Assembly: GCA_034670405.1 (NCBI GenBank)
Contig: JAXDDX010000039.1
Span: 388,001 to 452,000, forward strand
From: Hoplostethus atlanticus
Taxonomy: Eukaryota > Chordata > Actinopteri > Trachichthyiformes > Trachichthyidae
DNA length: 64,000 nucleotides
Direction: 5' to 3'
The notes beneath the pieces are model-generated. The model was not told the DNA's origin. It saw only the letters and a list, made by a program, of their open reading frames with translations, and did no database searches. A program made the position numbers and the translations under genes. Below, piece by piece: positions 13,202 to 25,473 of the stretch. Numbering within the stretch: the stretch's first letter is position 1; each line of letters starts with the position of its first letter.

Positions 13202-16200
13202 AGCAACTTTCACATCAGAAGAGCCAGCATTCTACATCATTCAAGACTGATGAACAGACAGTGACAAAAAAATCAGAAACATCCTTGGCCACTGAAGGTA
13301 TCAAATCCACAAGTACATTACCACTCAGAGTCAATATTCGCCTGATACAGCTCCATCGACTACTTCTGGACAAATACAACCACAACACACATCTCCACAC
13401 ACTGACGCCAACTACACAGCAGACAACAGAGAATATGACATCAACCTGAGCTCCACAATGCAACCACTAATGTACTTACATCAACCATCTACCATTCAAT
13501 CACTTCTGTCAACCAAAACACTACAGAGACAATCAGTACAGCTTCTACAGTTTCTCCCAAAATCACAAGTTCGACTCAAACTACTGCTGTCCCTAAGATT
13601 GCCACAACAACAAATGGAAGTGATGTAACAACAGCAAATGTTTCTTTTACAAGTACACAAACTATCTTCAACATCCAAGGTACGTCTTCTGCCACACAGG
13701 AGTCTACTTTATCCACGACAAATGTCACCAAAGTGACAAACGAATCAGTGAAATCCTCCTCCACTTCAATGCCATCCAGCACACGGCACACTTCAACGCA
13801 GCTTAGTGGGGAAACAACACAAAATACTGTTCAGACGCCAACCTCTACTGATGTCACATCGGTAACTCCAGCTACCAATGTAACAACCACTGATGTTACC
13901 ACAGCAAACCTGACTACTTCAACTTCATTTAATAGTCCCCAAACATCTTCAATGCAACTTTCCACATCAGAAGAGCCACATTCTACATCATTCAAGACTG
14001 ATGAACAGACAGTGACAAAAAAATCAGAAACATCCTTGGCCACTGAAGGTATCAAATCCACAAGTACCATTACCACTCAGAGTCAATATTCGCCTGATAC
14101 AGCTCCATCGACTACTTCTGGACAAATACAACCTACAACGAACATCTCCACATCACTGACCCCAACTACACAGCAGACAACAGAGAATATGACATCAACT
14201 CTGAGCTCCACAAGCACCACTAATGTACTTACACCATCTACCATTCAATCAACTTCTGTCAACCAAAACACTACAGAGACAATCAGTACAGCTTCTACAG
14301 TTTCTCCCAAAATCACAAGTTCGACTCAAACTACTGCTGTCCCTAAGATTGCCACAACAACAAATGGAAGTGATGTAACAACAGCAAATGTTTCTTTTAC
14401 AAGTCCACAAACATCTTCAACATCCCAAGGTACGTCTTCTGCCACACAGGAGTCTACTTTATCCACGACAAATGTCACCAAAGTGACAAACGAATCAGTG
14501 AAATCCTCCTCCACTTCAATGCCATCCAGCACACGGCACACTTCAACGCAGCTTAGTGGGGAAACAACACAAAATACTGTTCAGACGCCAACCTCTACTG
14601 ATGTCACATCGGTAACTCCAGCTACCAATGTAACAACCACTGATGTTACCACAGCAAACCTGACTACTTCAACTTCATTTAATAGTCCCCAAACATCTTC
14701 AATGCAACTTTCCACATCAGAAGAGCCACATTCTACATCATTCAAGACTGATGAACAGACAGTGACAAAAAAATCAGAAACATCCTTGGCCACTGAAGGT
14801 ATCAAATCCACAAGTACCATTACCACTCAGAGTCAATATTCGCCTGATACAGCTCCATCGACTACTTCTGGACAAATACAACCCACAACGAACATCTCCA
14901 CATCACTGACCCCAACTACACAGCAGACAACAGAGAATATGACATCAACTCTGAGCTCCACAAGCACCACTAATGTACTTACACCATCTACCATTCAATC
15001 AACTTCTGTCAACCAAAACACTACAGAGACAATCAGTACAGCTTCTACAGTTTCTCCCAAAATCACAAGTTCGACTCAAACTACTGCTGTCCCTAAGATT
15101 GCCACAACAACAAATGGAAGTGATGTAACAACAGCAAATGTTTCTTTTACAAGTCCACAAACATCTTCAACATCCCAAGGTACGTCTTCTGCCACACAGG
15201 AGTCTACTTTATCCACGACAAATGTCACCAAAGTGACAAACGAATCAGTGAAATCCTCCTCCACTTCAATGCCATCCAGCACACGGCACACTTCAACGCA
15301 GCTTAGTGGGGAAACAACACAAAATACTGTTCAGACGCCAACCTCTACTGATGTCACATCGGTAACTCCAGCTACCAATGTAACAACCACTGATGTTACC
15401 ACAGCAAACCTGACTACTTCAACTTCATTTAATAGTCCCCAAACATCTTCAATGCAACTTTCCACATCAGAAGAGCCACATTCTACATCATTCAAGACTG
15501 ATGAACAGACAGTGACAAAAAAATCAGAAACATCCTTGGCCACTGAAGGTATCAAATCCACAAGTACCATTACCACTCAGAGTCAATATTCGCCTGATAC
15601 AGCTCCATCGACTACTTCTGGACAAATACAACCTACAACGAACATCTCCACATCACTGACCCCAACTACACAGCAGACAACAGAGAATATGACATCAACT
15701 CTGAGCTCCACAAGCACCACTAATGTACTTACACCATCTACCATTCAATCAACTTCTGTCAACCAAAACACTACAGAGACAATCAGTACAGCTTCTACAG
15801 TTTCTCCCAAAATCACAAGTTCGACTCAAACTACTGCTGTCCCTAAGATTGCCACAACAACAAATGGAAGTGATGTAACAACAGCAAATGTTTCTTTTAC
15901 AAGTCAACAAACATCTTCAACATCCCAAGGTATGTCTTCTGCCACACAGAAGTCTACTTTATCCACGACAAATGTCACCAAAGTGACAAACGAATCAGTG
16001 AAATCCTCTTCCACTTCAATGCCATCCAGCACACGGCACACTTCAACGCAGCTTAGTGGGGAAACAACACAAAATACTGTTCAGACGTCAACCTCTACTG
16101 ATGTCACATCGGTAACTCCAGCTACCAATGTAACAACCACTGATGTTACCACAGCAAACCTGACTACTTCAACTTCATTTAATAGTCCCCAAACATCTTC

Positions 16201-16810
16201 AATGCAACTTTCCACATCAGAAGAGCCACATTCTACATCATTCAAGACTGATGAACAGACAGTGACAAAAAAATCAGAAACATCCTTGGCCACTGAAGGT
16301 ATCAAATCCACAAGTACCATTACCACTCAGAGTCAATATTCGCCTGATACAGCTCCATCGACTACTTCTGGACAAATACAACCTACAACAAACATCTCCA
16401 CATCACTGACCCCAACTACACAGCAGACAACAGAGAATATGACATCAACTCTGAGCTCCACAAGCACCACTAATGTACTTACACCATCTACCATTCAATC
16501 AACTTCTGTCAACCAAAACACTACAGAGACAATCAGTACAGCTTCTACAGTTTCTCCCAAAATCACAAGTTTGACTCAAACTACTGTTGTCCCTAAGATT
16601 ACCACAACAACAGATGTAACCACAACAAAGCTTACATTTAGCAGTCCACATACATCTTCAACTAAAACAACTAAATACTCGACAGCACTGACCACATTGG
16701 CTGAGACATCAGCTGTAACAAACAGTACACATCCACTTACGCCAGTGATCGTCCAGTCAACACCTACCATCAGCGCGTTCTCAACTGCCACCATGACATT
16801 GACAACACCA
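13202..16810 (+). repeat. 750-bp coding tandem repeat, array D
   Basis: Unit starts are at about 13202 (damaged), 13952, 14702, 15452 and 16202, exactly 750 bp apart for the intact ones. The copies starting 13952 and 14702 are almost identical. The 15452 copy has a cluster of substitutions at about 15905-15950. The last copy diverges after about 16570 into the same unique Thr-rich end seen in array A. Confidence 0.95.
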
Positions 16811-19062
16811 TCTACAACCCCCCCGTGTACGGCCGAGGACTGTCGTTGTAATGGGGCTCCCTGTTCATTCAATGGTACAAAATGTCAGTGCCACTGTCCA
16901 CCCTCCACCCTTGGAGATACATGCTCTTATGGACACAATCTCACCACAGCTGTAATTGGTGAGTTTTTTTGCCCCCACATACTATTCTTCATAATTTTGT
17001 AACCACTGAAAATAATGTAAAAGGTTGGTTACAGGATTTTAACAATAGGCATTGTCTTGTGAATGAATTAGTTTTCTTTATGTATTGATCCTCCTCTATG
17101 AACGTAAAATAATGGAATCATAATCCTTTGCAGATAGTGGAAAAGTACCAACAAGAAAAGCAAATATTTCTTTGGAAATCATGAAGACATTTCAGGCTGC
17201 CTATAATAATATAAGCTCACCTGAGTCACAAGAATTCATCAAAACATTGACAAAGGAGGTACGACATTTTTTTTTGTGTTTTGTGTGATCTGATAATCAT
17301 TAAACAATAAGTGATGATAAAGCAGGGAATATTTTCTCATACCATATAATTACAACAACTGACACTGTTGACAAATGTTATCTACCAATTATTTAATTGT
17401 TTCTCTTCTGCTTTCTAGTTTTTTGTTTTGATATATATATCTATCCTTTGAATGTCTGTATTTATTGTCATCATCATGTTATAGTACGAGCTGTCCTGTG
17501 TTGTCTTGTTTCCAGCTCAGTGCTCTATGCAAAGAGGCAAATCCAGAGAACTTCAAAAGTGTAGAAGTCTTCAAATTAATGTAGGTTATCATGAACTTCA
17601 TTGGCACTTTTTGAGTGTTAATTTATCACAAAAAAAGATGAATACACTTTGATCAGGTGCAAGCTGTTCTCATGTGGCAATATCTATTTTTTCTTTTCTT
17701 GCTGTAGCCGAGGAAGTGTTATTGCAGAGTCCATAGCGCAATACAACTATTCAAACAACGAAACTCAAATCAACATTATCAACACTGAACTAGATGGCAT
17801 ATTGACTAATATCTTGAATGACACAAGCAACCTAAACAGGATTGGTCAAGCATTTGGTAATGTGAGCGTGCAGCTCAATGGAGTTATCTTTCAGCCAACT
17901 GACATTAAAAGTGAGTATATCATGAGTCAAATATAAATGTGCATTATTCCAAACATTGCTGCTTTGCACAGTAAACTTGTCTTACAATATTTATCATTTA
18001 TCAGGTGGTATTCATACAAAATGATAAACTCATACATTTTTTAATCAAACAGACATCACAGACCTGAAGCCTTTTATTAACTGTGGGTTTGTTGGTTACA
18101 CTGCTGAAGTTATTAATGGTAGCTGGCAGTGTGTTGGACCTTGTAAAACAAATCCTAACTACTGTCATCAGCAAGGAGAATGTCGGAATGACGTTAAAAC
18201 TGGGCCTATCTGTAGGTAAGCCAGAAAACTAAGTGTCATTATTCTGATTATCTTAATTGTGTTTGAATCCAGTTGAATCAATTAACTCATGTTCCCCTCA
18301 CATAGGTGCTATGAGTCTCCCCTGAAGCAGTATTATGGCCAACAGTGTGAGCTTTTCCGCTGGGGTCCAGGTTTCTATGGAGCACTGTTTGGATCACTGG
18401 CAGTAGCCCTCCTCCTGATAATTATTGCTATTGGGGTGATTGTGGTCAAGAGGAGACATGTGGGCATTTGGTGGGTTATGATGCAACAGTATGATGTAAA
18501 TTATGTTTTTTTTAATCATCAAAACACAAACCTTGGCAGAGTCCACATGATTAACAAATTGTCTCCATATCCCAGGAACATGGACCAGCTTGGTGATTTT
18601 GAGGAAGACTTCTTTGACTTCTCAGATATAGGTTTGTCCTATTCTGTTTTTCAGTAATCCTTAATCCTTTCACAGCAGTGATTCTAACATTCACAATTTG
18701 GTCATCTTTTCACCAGGCCAGGCTGGAGCGTACAGCAGAAATCATAACTTGGGATTTCCAGACAGCTCCACGTCAGAAGGTTTTAAACCACATCTAGGAA
18801 ATGTTGACACCGGATTGCAGGTATGCTTGTTTGTTTATTATTATGCTTTTGCATACTCACAATGCCTACAACAGCCAAGTCACTACGATGTATTAACCAG
18901 TCTTTTATAGAAATATTATAGATATATATTTATAGAACATAGTCTGAGTGCAAGGATTGATACATTAAACATGAGATAATGTTGATATTAATGTGCTTTG
19001 CTACCATATTTGTCCAGGTCAGAACCAGACGTCCAGAGGTACTGGACATACATCAACCCTAG
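13733..19062 (+). CDS. Transmembrane mucin, terminal module D: PTS, EGF-like, SEA, EGF-like, TM, tail (5' partial)
   Basis: Likely a MUC3/MUC12/MUC17-type epithelial membrane mucin. Proposed exons: 13733-16958, 17134-17258, 17516-17580, 17708-17910, 18053-18215, 18306-18470, 18576-18631, 18717-18820, 19018-19062; every junction keeps phase. Order: PTS repeats; a Cys-rich EGF-like segment at about 16816-16935; a SEA domain over three exons with the Gly-Ser-Val-Ile-Ala cleavage motif (Gly 17712-17714); a second EGF-like segment (18053-18340); one hydrophobic segment (about 18378-18447) followed by Lys-Arg-Arg; and a short acidic tail. The tail ends with a charged peptide, Arg-Arg-Pro-Glu-Val, similar in position to the end of human MUC17. 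The exon 18306 donor is uncertain: 18470 fits the phase, while reading through gives an alternative tail to 18657. The true start lies in or beyond the degraded region; 13733 is only where the frame reopens. Confidence 0.8.
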
Positions 19063-19295
19063 ATGAAGGCTACAGTTTGGAGAGTTTTGTTTTGATTGTC
19101 AAGTTTCCATAGCAGCAACAAACAAAGTAAGACTACAGATCAGTCTGAATGTTGTTGGAACTAATAGCAAAATATTGTAAATTAACAAATATCAATTATT
19201 TATACTGATATTTATATTCACTGTTAATCAAAATGACTGTTGCGTACTGTACATTTATATCAAATGATTCTGTAACTTAACAGTGTTGTTAGTTA

Positions 19296-19301
19296 ATTAA
19301 A
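19296..19301 (+). terminator. Candidate poly(A) signal of the mucin gene
   Basis: ATTAAA lies about 235 bases after the proposed mucin stop at 19062, in AT-rich sequence. It is a common variant signal; no transcript evidence is available here. Confidence 0.4.
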
Positions 19302-19794
19302 GCCACAACCATCCATATTTACAGAAAATGTTTTGAGTGTTTTCATTTTTGTCCTTATTTATGAGAGCAGTATAAAGGTGATGATACACAAAGCAAGTTT
19401 TGGGTCAATAAGCAGCGCTCCCATGCTGAAAAGTGAGACACACAATCCAAAAAACTATTCAAAGAATCTATTATATTCCTAGATAAAACTAAAATCTTGA
19501 CTCTGATGCGCAATAGTGCACAGGAGTTGTCTGGGCATTGCTGCCTTAATCACAGAGGAACACGTTGCTACATTTGAACAGATCTTTTTAGTGCCTTTTA
19601 CTGCAAGTGTTGCACATCTACATTTCCAAAAGTAGTAAAAGTGTGATGTTGTGAGTTAGCAGTCAGTATAGATGAGTGTGGTTCTGATCAGGGTTGAGAG
19701 CGGGTGTGGAGCAGGTTGGTTATGGGAAACCTTAACTTACTGTTGAGTTCTCCTGGAGATGTTTTGAGTGCAATTCAACTAAACATCTGTGATG

Positions 19795-19890
19795 GCAGGG
19801 GCCCGCTTCACAGGGGCGCCGCCAGGGATTTTGGGCTCCCTGAATAGGTATCACATTGGGCCCCAGGTCACCCCAACCCTGAACAATCAC
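19795..19890 (+). mobile_element. Possible hAT-type DNA transposon fragment
   Basis: The stretch around 19812-19850 (caggggcgccgccaggg followed by attttgggctccc) resembles the terminal repeat of non-autonomous hAT elements seen in fish genomes. That assignment is from memory of the family style. No matching inverted end was found downstream, so only a fragment is proposed. Confidence 0.3.
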
Positions 19891-22185
19891 TGTAACCACA
19901 CCTCCAGAACATAATGATCAACCCACTAAAGCTTCACATAACTCTTTATTTGCAGCTCTCTTGTAGTCATACTTTTAAGTGAGGCATGCAACATTCTCCA
20001 TACAGTGGAGCTCACTTTCATGGTCTGGGAAACTATCACTCACTAAAGGTTACCTGAGTTATGTTTAATATTTGAAAGAGACATAGAAAGGGAGAGGATA
20101 GCCTATTTTCCAACATATGCATTTTTGTTGTCTTATGGTAACTAACTGTCATTCAACAGTGCTGCTCACCTCCTCCTCCTTCAGTTGGGACCGGTTCTTG
20201 GGTGGGGTGACAGGGGTACAGCAGCTGATCAATCTGCTGGACCTGGCACCACAGACATTTGATTTACTATGAAAAGCTCACTAAAGGTTAGCCTGTGTTG
20301 ATTAAATTAAATGTGAAGATTTTTTTCATGTGAGGATATGATGAAGTATGCTAGCTGGCATTTCACAGTCTAAGGAGTTAGCTCACAGGTTAATTTGCAC
20401 CACTCGCGGACTGATAAACTCACCTTTCTTTGTGACAAATTGTGTTAGGTACTGTCGCCCTCTCTTTTCTCTCTGCTTTCTCTGTTTTCGTGACCTTGAC
20501 TTTGTTTTATGAGGAGACATGATGCTGCACTGCGTCTGTCATCACTGTTAATAACTGTTAGAAATTCCCTGACTAGCAAGTGTCGTTCGCGAGAGGGCAG
20601 GAGTGAACCATTTTGTGTAAATAGAGGGGGGTGCTCAAATAGAGATGCTGTTTATTTTACTTTTGCAAAACAAACAAACGAAAATAAAATTGTTAGTTTT
20701 GTAAGTGCAAATATTCTAAATAAAATATTTGTATCACTCACAATTTCGATGATTGGTGATTAAAAGTTTTGAATCCTTATTTACAATTATCTTTATGAAC
20801 CCCTGTCAGACAGGGCTGTTGGAATCGGCCCTTGGAACTACCATGCACATGGTTGCAGAGTTGCTCACACAAATAGCATGAAGGACAGTTACCCTAACAA
20901 AATCCATCATAATATTCCGATAATATTCGTATTCGTACATTAGGGTAATTTCCATCTCTTATGGTATCACTGTAATATTCGTAGAAACCTTCTATAGAAA
21001 TACTTTACAGATTTGCTGTGATACAGTATCCCTTTAAAATGTATTATAGGATTACTATTATATTATATTATTTTTCGTAAGAGACACACGATCCTGTATT
21101 TTGGGTTAGAGAGATCAACAAATGTGAAAGGAAATCAATCAAGAGTTAGTCGCAAACCTTCTTGTGAACCCACAACTTGGCATCACTTCAACTATCCCAC
21201 ATGGCGGTTAATCACATTACTTCAACTTAAAAAAACAACAACAACCAGTGTTAAGTTGTGCAGTTTAACGATCAAGACATTCATCTCTGACAACTCTGCT
21301 GAGCATCATTTGCTCCGGCCTTTTAGGTTTATTCAGCCAGATATTGACTTAGTTTCCGTCGGAATGATGATCTTCTTTCGCTAGATGGACGTGCTTTTAT
21401 ATATTTTGAAAGACAGGTAGACAGGAGACAGGACTACTCTGAGAGGAGTGAGACTTGATCACACTTCACCCAGTGCTACTAGACTACACCACAGTATGTA
21501 GTCCTAACTTTACCTACTTACATCCAGAGTTGAATTGGTGAATAAAAAGGTGGGTATACTCACCTCACAACCATCAATACAAACAAAAATCTAATAAACC
21601 TTCAGAAAAACATCTCCTTTAAAATACCCTGTCTTCTTATACATCTATTTAATAGTGAATAATATAATATACCATACAAATGTAACCTTCATGTGAGCTT
21701 TAAAAGGTGGGTAAACTGTATTCGTCAAATAAAAAGGCAGGTAAACTGAGCTTAGGTGGGTTCACCCTTTTATATCCACCATCTTAAATTGATCATAATT
21801 TGCAAATACCTTCAGACAAACAGAACAAGAAGTTCAACAACATAGTACATCAGAAGAACTGACCACTAGATGGCGCTGTCACATCTCTTGTTGCATGTGG
21901 AAACCGCATGGCCGAGACAGGAGAGCAGGGAATAGTCAAAGTGATTTAATGCAATTTTACTGGATCTGTTGGCCCATCGTGTTTTTATTAACAGACATTA
22001 TGTGACGTCACATGAGAAACTGTATGACGCGTCATGTTTATGATTTTAATGTTTCCACTTTGTCCACTGCAAAATGAATTCATAGTTCACAACCTCCCAT
22101 ACATATCCTCATAGTCCACAAGCTTCTCCATCAGTCAGCCAGAACAAACGCTGTCCCACGGCCTCAACCAGAGAGGCCTCAACAT

Positions 22186-22280
22186 TTTACAGCGTGCTCT
22201 ACTCTTTACAGCATGCTCTACTCTTTACAGCATGCTCTACTTTTTACAGCATGCTCTACTTTTTACAGCATGCTCTTCTG
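22186..22280 (+). repeat. 19-bp minisatellite, five copies
   Basis: Five head-to-tail copies of tttacagcatgctctactc start at 22186, 22205, 22224, 22243 and 22262, with one or two substitutions between units. Each contains the palindrome GCATGC (GCGTGC in the first). Confidence 0.9.
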
Positions 22281-23533
22281 GGCGTCTCTGTGTTTTCTCT
22301 CTCTTTCTTTGTCTCTGTCAATGTCTCTTACTCACAGGAAAGCCAGGCTAAAAACAAATTACATTTCTAAAAAAAATCATCAGATCTCACTGCAAATGAA
22401 AAATCACTATGAACAAATTATCTTAATTTAAAAAAAAAAAAAAAAAGTTTGCACCTGACTGTCATTCTGTCTATTAGACAGAGGGAGAAATACAAACTTT
22501 TTTAAATGTAAGACTTTTAACCAGCTGATCCACCAGGACTAGTTCCTACTCTCTGGTTTCTCAATCTCTGGCTACTTCCACTACTACCACAATGAACTAC
22601 TATTATACTATAGAACTACTACTACTACTGCTGCTACTACTACCACCAGAGAGAGAGAGAGAAACAGTTAGACAAAGTGAGTGAAATTGACCAACACACA
22701 GGATCTGGTGTAACGATCCCTTGTGCTGTCAGTCATAAAAGTTCCAAGTCAAGTCACAAGTCTGACTCCTGGACTTGAGTACTACGACGACACCACCACC
22801 ACAACGTATTTTGCCTTTGTTTCACTTGCAAGCAGACCTCGAATCAGATGGCTTGTTGATTCACTTGGCGCCTGATCTTTCCCACCTCCCACAGACCACA
22901 CTTTAAATGAGTAGCCTTTGTCGCAGTTGCCATAGTCACCACCCATGCTGTCGCCTAGCAGCTCACCCAAGAGTGAACCAGGTGAAAGGGTTTGCAGGTG
23001 GCCTAGTTAGTTTCACGGTTAGTTTGCCTTTTGTTCCACTGAGGGGATAGTACACAATCAATTATTATCAGCACCGTACCTGCAGAAATGATTGCTGCCT
23101 TTTCAAGAGGCTGCAGTAAAACAACAGTAGCTGAATGCACCCTATTTAGATAATTGGTTTACCTCTATTGCTCCGTGTGGTTAACTGGTTTCCGCTCCAT
23201 GCCTAACCACATGGACAAAAGTCAAGAATAAAAACACTTGCAACATTGTTAATCACCTAAAAACCTGGAGGCACGAAGGCACGGGCTGCTATTGGAGCAT
23301 CTAAGCTGTCAAGCGACGAGGAGGGCCTTAGTTACAACCAGGAAGAAGAAGGGAATATATACCTGTCAGTCGATCTGCGTAAGTCACTCTTCTCTATCTG
23401 GACGGAGGCCAGTCACAATAAAGCGCAGCATGAGGGTGTGTGGGTGATAAAACAGGCCAAACAGCTGAATTAGCGTTCATTTGACACATTCAGAAAACCA
23501 CGACAGAATCAAGCAGCCTCATAAATAAGTCAC

Positions 23534-23539
23534 TTTATT
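23534..23539 (-). terminator. Candidate poly(A) signal of errfi1
   Basis: TTTATT on the plus strand reads AATAAA on the errfi1 strand. It lies about 1.9 kb past the errfi1 stop codon. If used, the mucin and errfi1 transcripts converge with about 4.2 kb between their signals. Confidence 0.4.
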
Positions 23540-24679
23540 TTGTTTTCTTTTTAAAGACTATAGATTGATCAACTATTCATACCAACAAATGGAATTGTTA
23601 AATACTGTACACAGCATACTGTACTCTCCCAGTGCATGTCTTCGCCACAGCAGAGAACGTCAGTTATTCCTTGATGAACTAGTCTTCATTTGGTTTCATT
23701 AATTCTAATAAGACATATGAATACGTTAAGGTTAAATAATATCAGTGTATAATGTAAACATTTCTTTTCAGACATTAAGTCGAAACATTATCTTGGCAAG
23801 GTTTGTGAGCAGGAGGGAGAGAAAAAAAAAAGCGTACTTCAATGACCGTTTGACCTTAGCACTTGTCCGTTTCCCCAAATTGAACACCACGTTCTATACC
23901 AAGGGTGCAATGCAATGTGCTACATTTACTATATCATCCCAATGGTTCTTGAATCATCTAGAACAATAAAATTCATATATTGTCTTGGCTGCCAGCAGCC
24001 AAAGTCTCTCGGACCACACCCACTGCAATCATGTAAGGCAGGAATGCATGAGCAGAACAGGAAAGTCTGTGTCAGGTAGGTAAGCCCTGCGCGGCCTGTC
24101 TAATGCGCCCGTGTTAACAGGTTAGCCTAACATCTCCAAAATCCAACATCTCTAACTGCAGATATCCTATGTTAGAATTGATAATGTATCACTCTGAAAC
24201 TGATTGATTACTTTCACACGTAGTTGAATTCAAAACATTTGTCAGTTCATCCGTTCATATGTAGCTGGTTACGTCTTTAAGGGTTATGAATTTAGGATGT
24301 GATCTAAATGGCGGGTATGTGAAATATTGATTATAACAGCGAGGGAGGTAGCGCTCGAGGCAAATTAGTTCCAAGCAATGACTCACAGCTTGACCAAAGG
24401 TGAACTCCTCCGACTGTTTGACGTAATTCAGTAAGAATAGCATACATTCACATATGTTCAACAGGCCACTTTCTGTGCAACAAAACAGACCTGGACGCCG
24501 AGGGAAAGGAAGAAAGGTCGTACTTAAAAGCAGGTGCCGCAAAACAAAGCAGAGCACGGTAACAAATATTGTTAACTATTTTCCTACTAATTGTAGAAGT
24601 CATTCTATACAGTATCACCAGAACACTTTTGCTACTGTTGCTCGCATGCATGTATGCACACACATGCACGCAAACACAA

Positions 24680-24700
24680 AAACACACACACACACACACC
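24680..24700 (+). repeat. CA microsatellite
   Basis: Uninterrupted (AC)n tract within the probable errfi1 3' untranslated region. Confidence 0.9.
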
Positions 24701-25473
24701 AACAGACAAGTACACTAATATAAAGCTGCACTAGACATTCCACTGGAAACATGCATAGCTACCAGCAATACACCCACTAGTACAAAATGTACACGCCATG
24801 TGGGAAACAAACCCAGATATAGTGGCCTGAGTAAGACTGGGACTTCATCAAGGTGGGAAACCATATCAAGCTTGATTCTTAAAGCATACCCATGCAAACA
24901 CAATAGCAACTACAATGGGGATTTGCATGGTAGCATCCTTCATTTCGTTAAAAAATAAATTGGCCTTGTATTTAAACTTCATAGATGTATTAAGTGATAC
25001 ATGGTTACTTTACTGACCTTTTGTCCCTAGTGAGATACAAAAGCAAAGTAAAAAAAACGCATCTCACAAAACATCCTCAACCTTCCGGACACGAAAACAC
25101 TGAGCACATGAGGTCCAAGTCCCGCTTGCACCTTTTGACTGCACCACATCATCAGCAAAAACAGTACAATATTGAATAGCATGAAATAATAATCATATAA
25201 AAAATAATCTTTACAATGTTGAATTTTACCCACGGTCTATAGTCAGAGACACAGGATTTAGGTAAAGCATCTTTCTGTGGTGATAGCTGCTCCAACATTT
25301 CCAGTAACTGCATACAGTGCACACATACCCTGTGTTGAATACAGAAGGGGCAAAACAAAATGAGTATAAGCAGCAGTTTGAGGGGCGTTAGCGTCCAGTT
25401 TCACCTTTTCGCCAAGTGGTTTCTGCTCATGTACAGTAGAGTCCTCTCCCACCTAGACCTAGACTAAAACCTT

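Larger units (their letters stand above)
5233..13690 (+). other. Degraded, G-poor continuation of the mucin locus; probable bad consensus
   Basis: From about 5.2 kb the mucin repeat loses frame through scattered one-base indels. By 5.6 kb it is a string of A/C/T-rich fragments with long homopolymers and very few G on this strand. It recovers gradually between 13,200 and 13,690. Islands still align by eye with the intact units: block B near 6.5-7.3 kb, block C near 9.0-9.8 kb, and PTS-repeat words elsewhere. Open stretches here (for example 9961-10263 and 10493-10711) are chance readings of Thr/Ser/Asn/Gln-rich residue and are not called as genes. The pattern suits a consensus built from misaligned repeat reads; true ancient decay is the alternative. 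Confidence 0.7.
19302..23515. other. Intergenic region, mucin to errfi1
   Basis: No coding exon was recognised. It holds a possible hAT end near 19.8 kb, a 19-bp minisatellite (22186-22280), an A-run at about 22430-22446 and short CTA/CTG triplet stretches near 22.6 kb. Open readings such as 20509-20763 and 21124-21384 have no recognisable domain and no splice context. Confidence 0.6.
23520..25473 (-). other. Probable errfi1 3' untranslated region
   Basis: This AT-rich sequence follows the errfi1 stop up to the candidate AATAAA. It includes a CA microsatellite at 24680-24700. No recognisable coding exon is seen on either strand; the apparent frames on both strands around 24.3-24.7 kb overlap each other and resemble nothing known. 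Confidence 0.5.

Noticed and set aside
13202..16810. Satellite DNA or centromeric repeat
   Set aside because: The 750-bp unit stays open in one frame over several copies and joins to SEA, EGF and transmembrane exons, so it is coding.
19812..20760. Complete hAT transposon
   Set aside because: Only one possible terminal repeat was seen; no matching inverted end or transposase reading frame.
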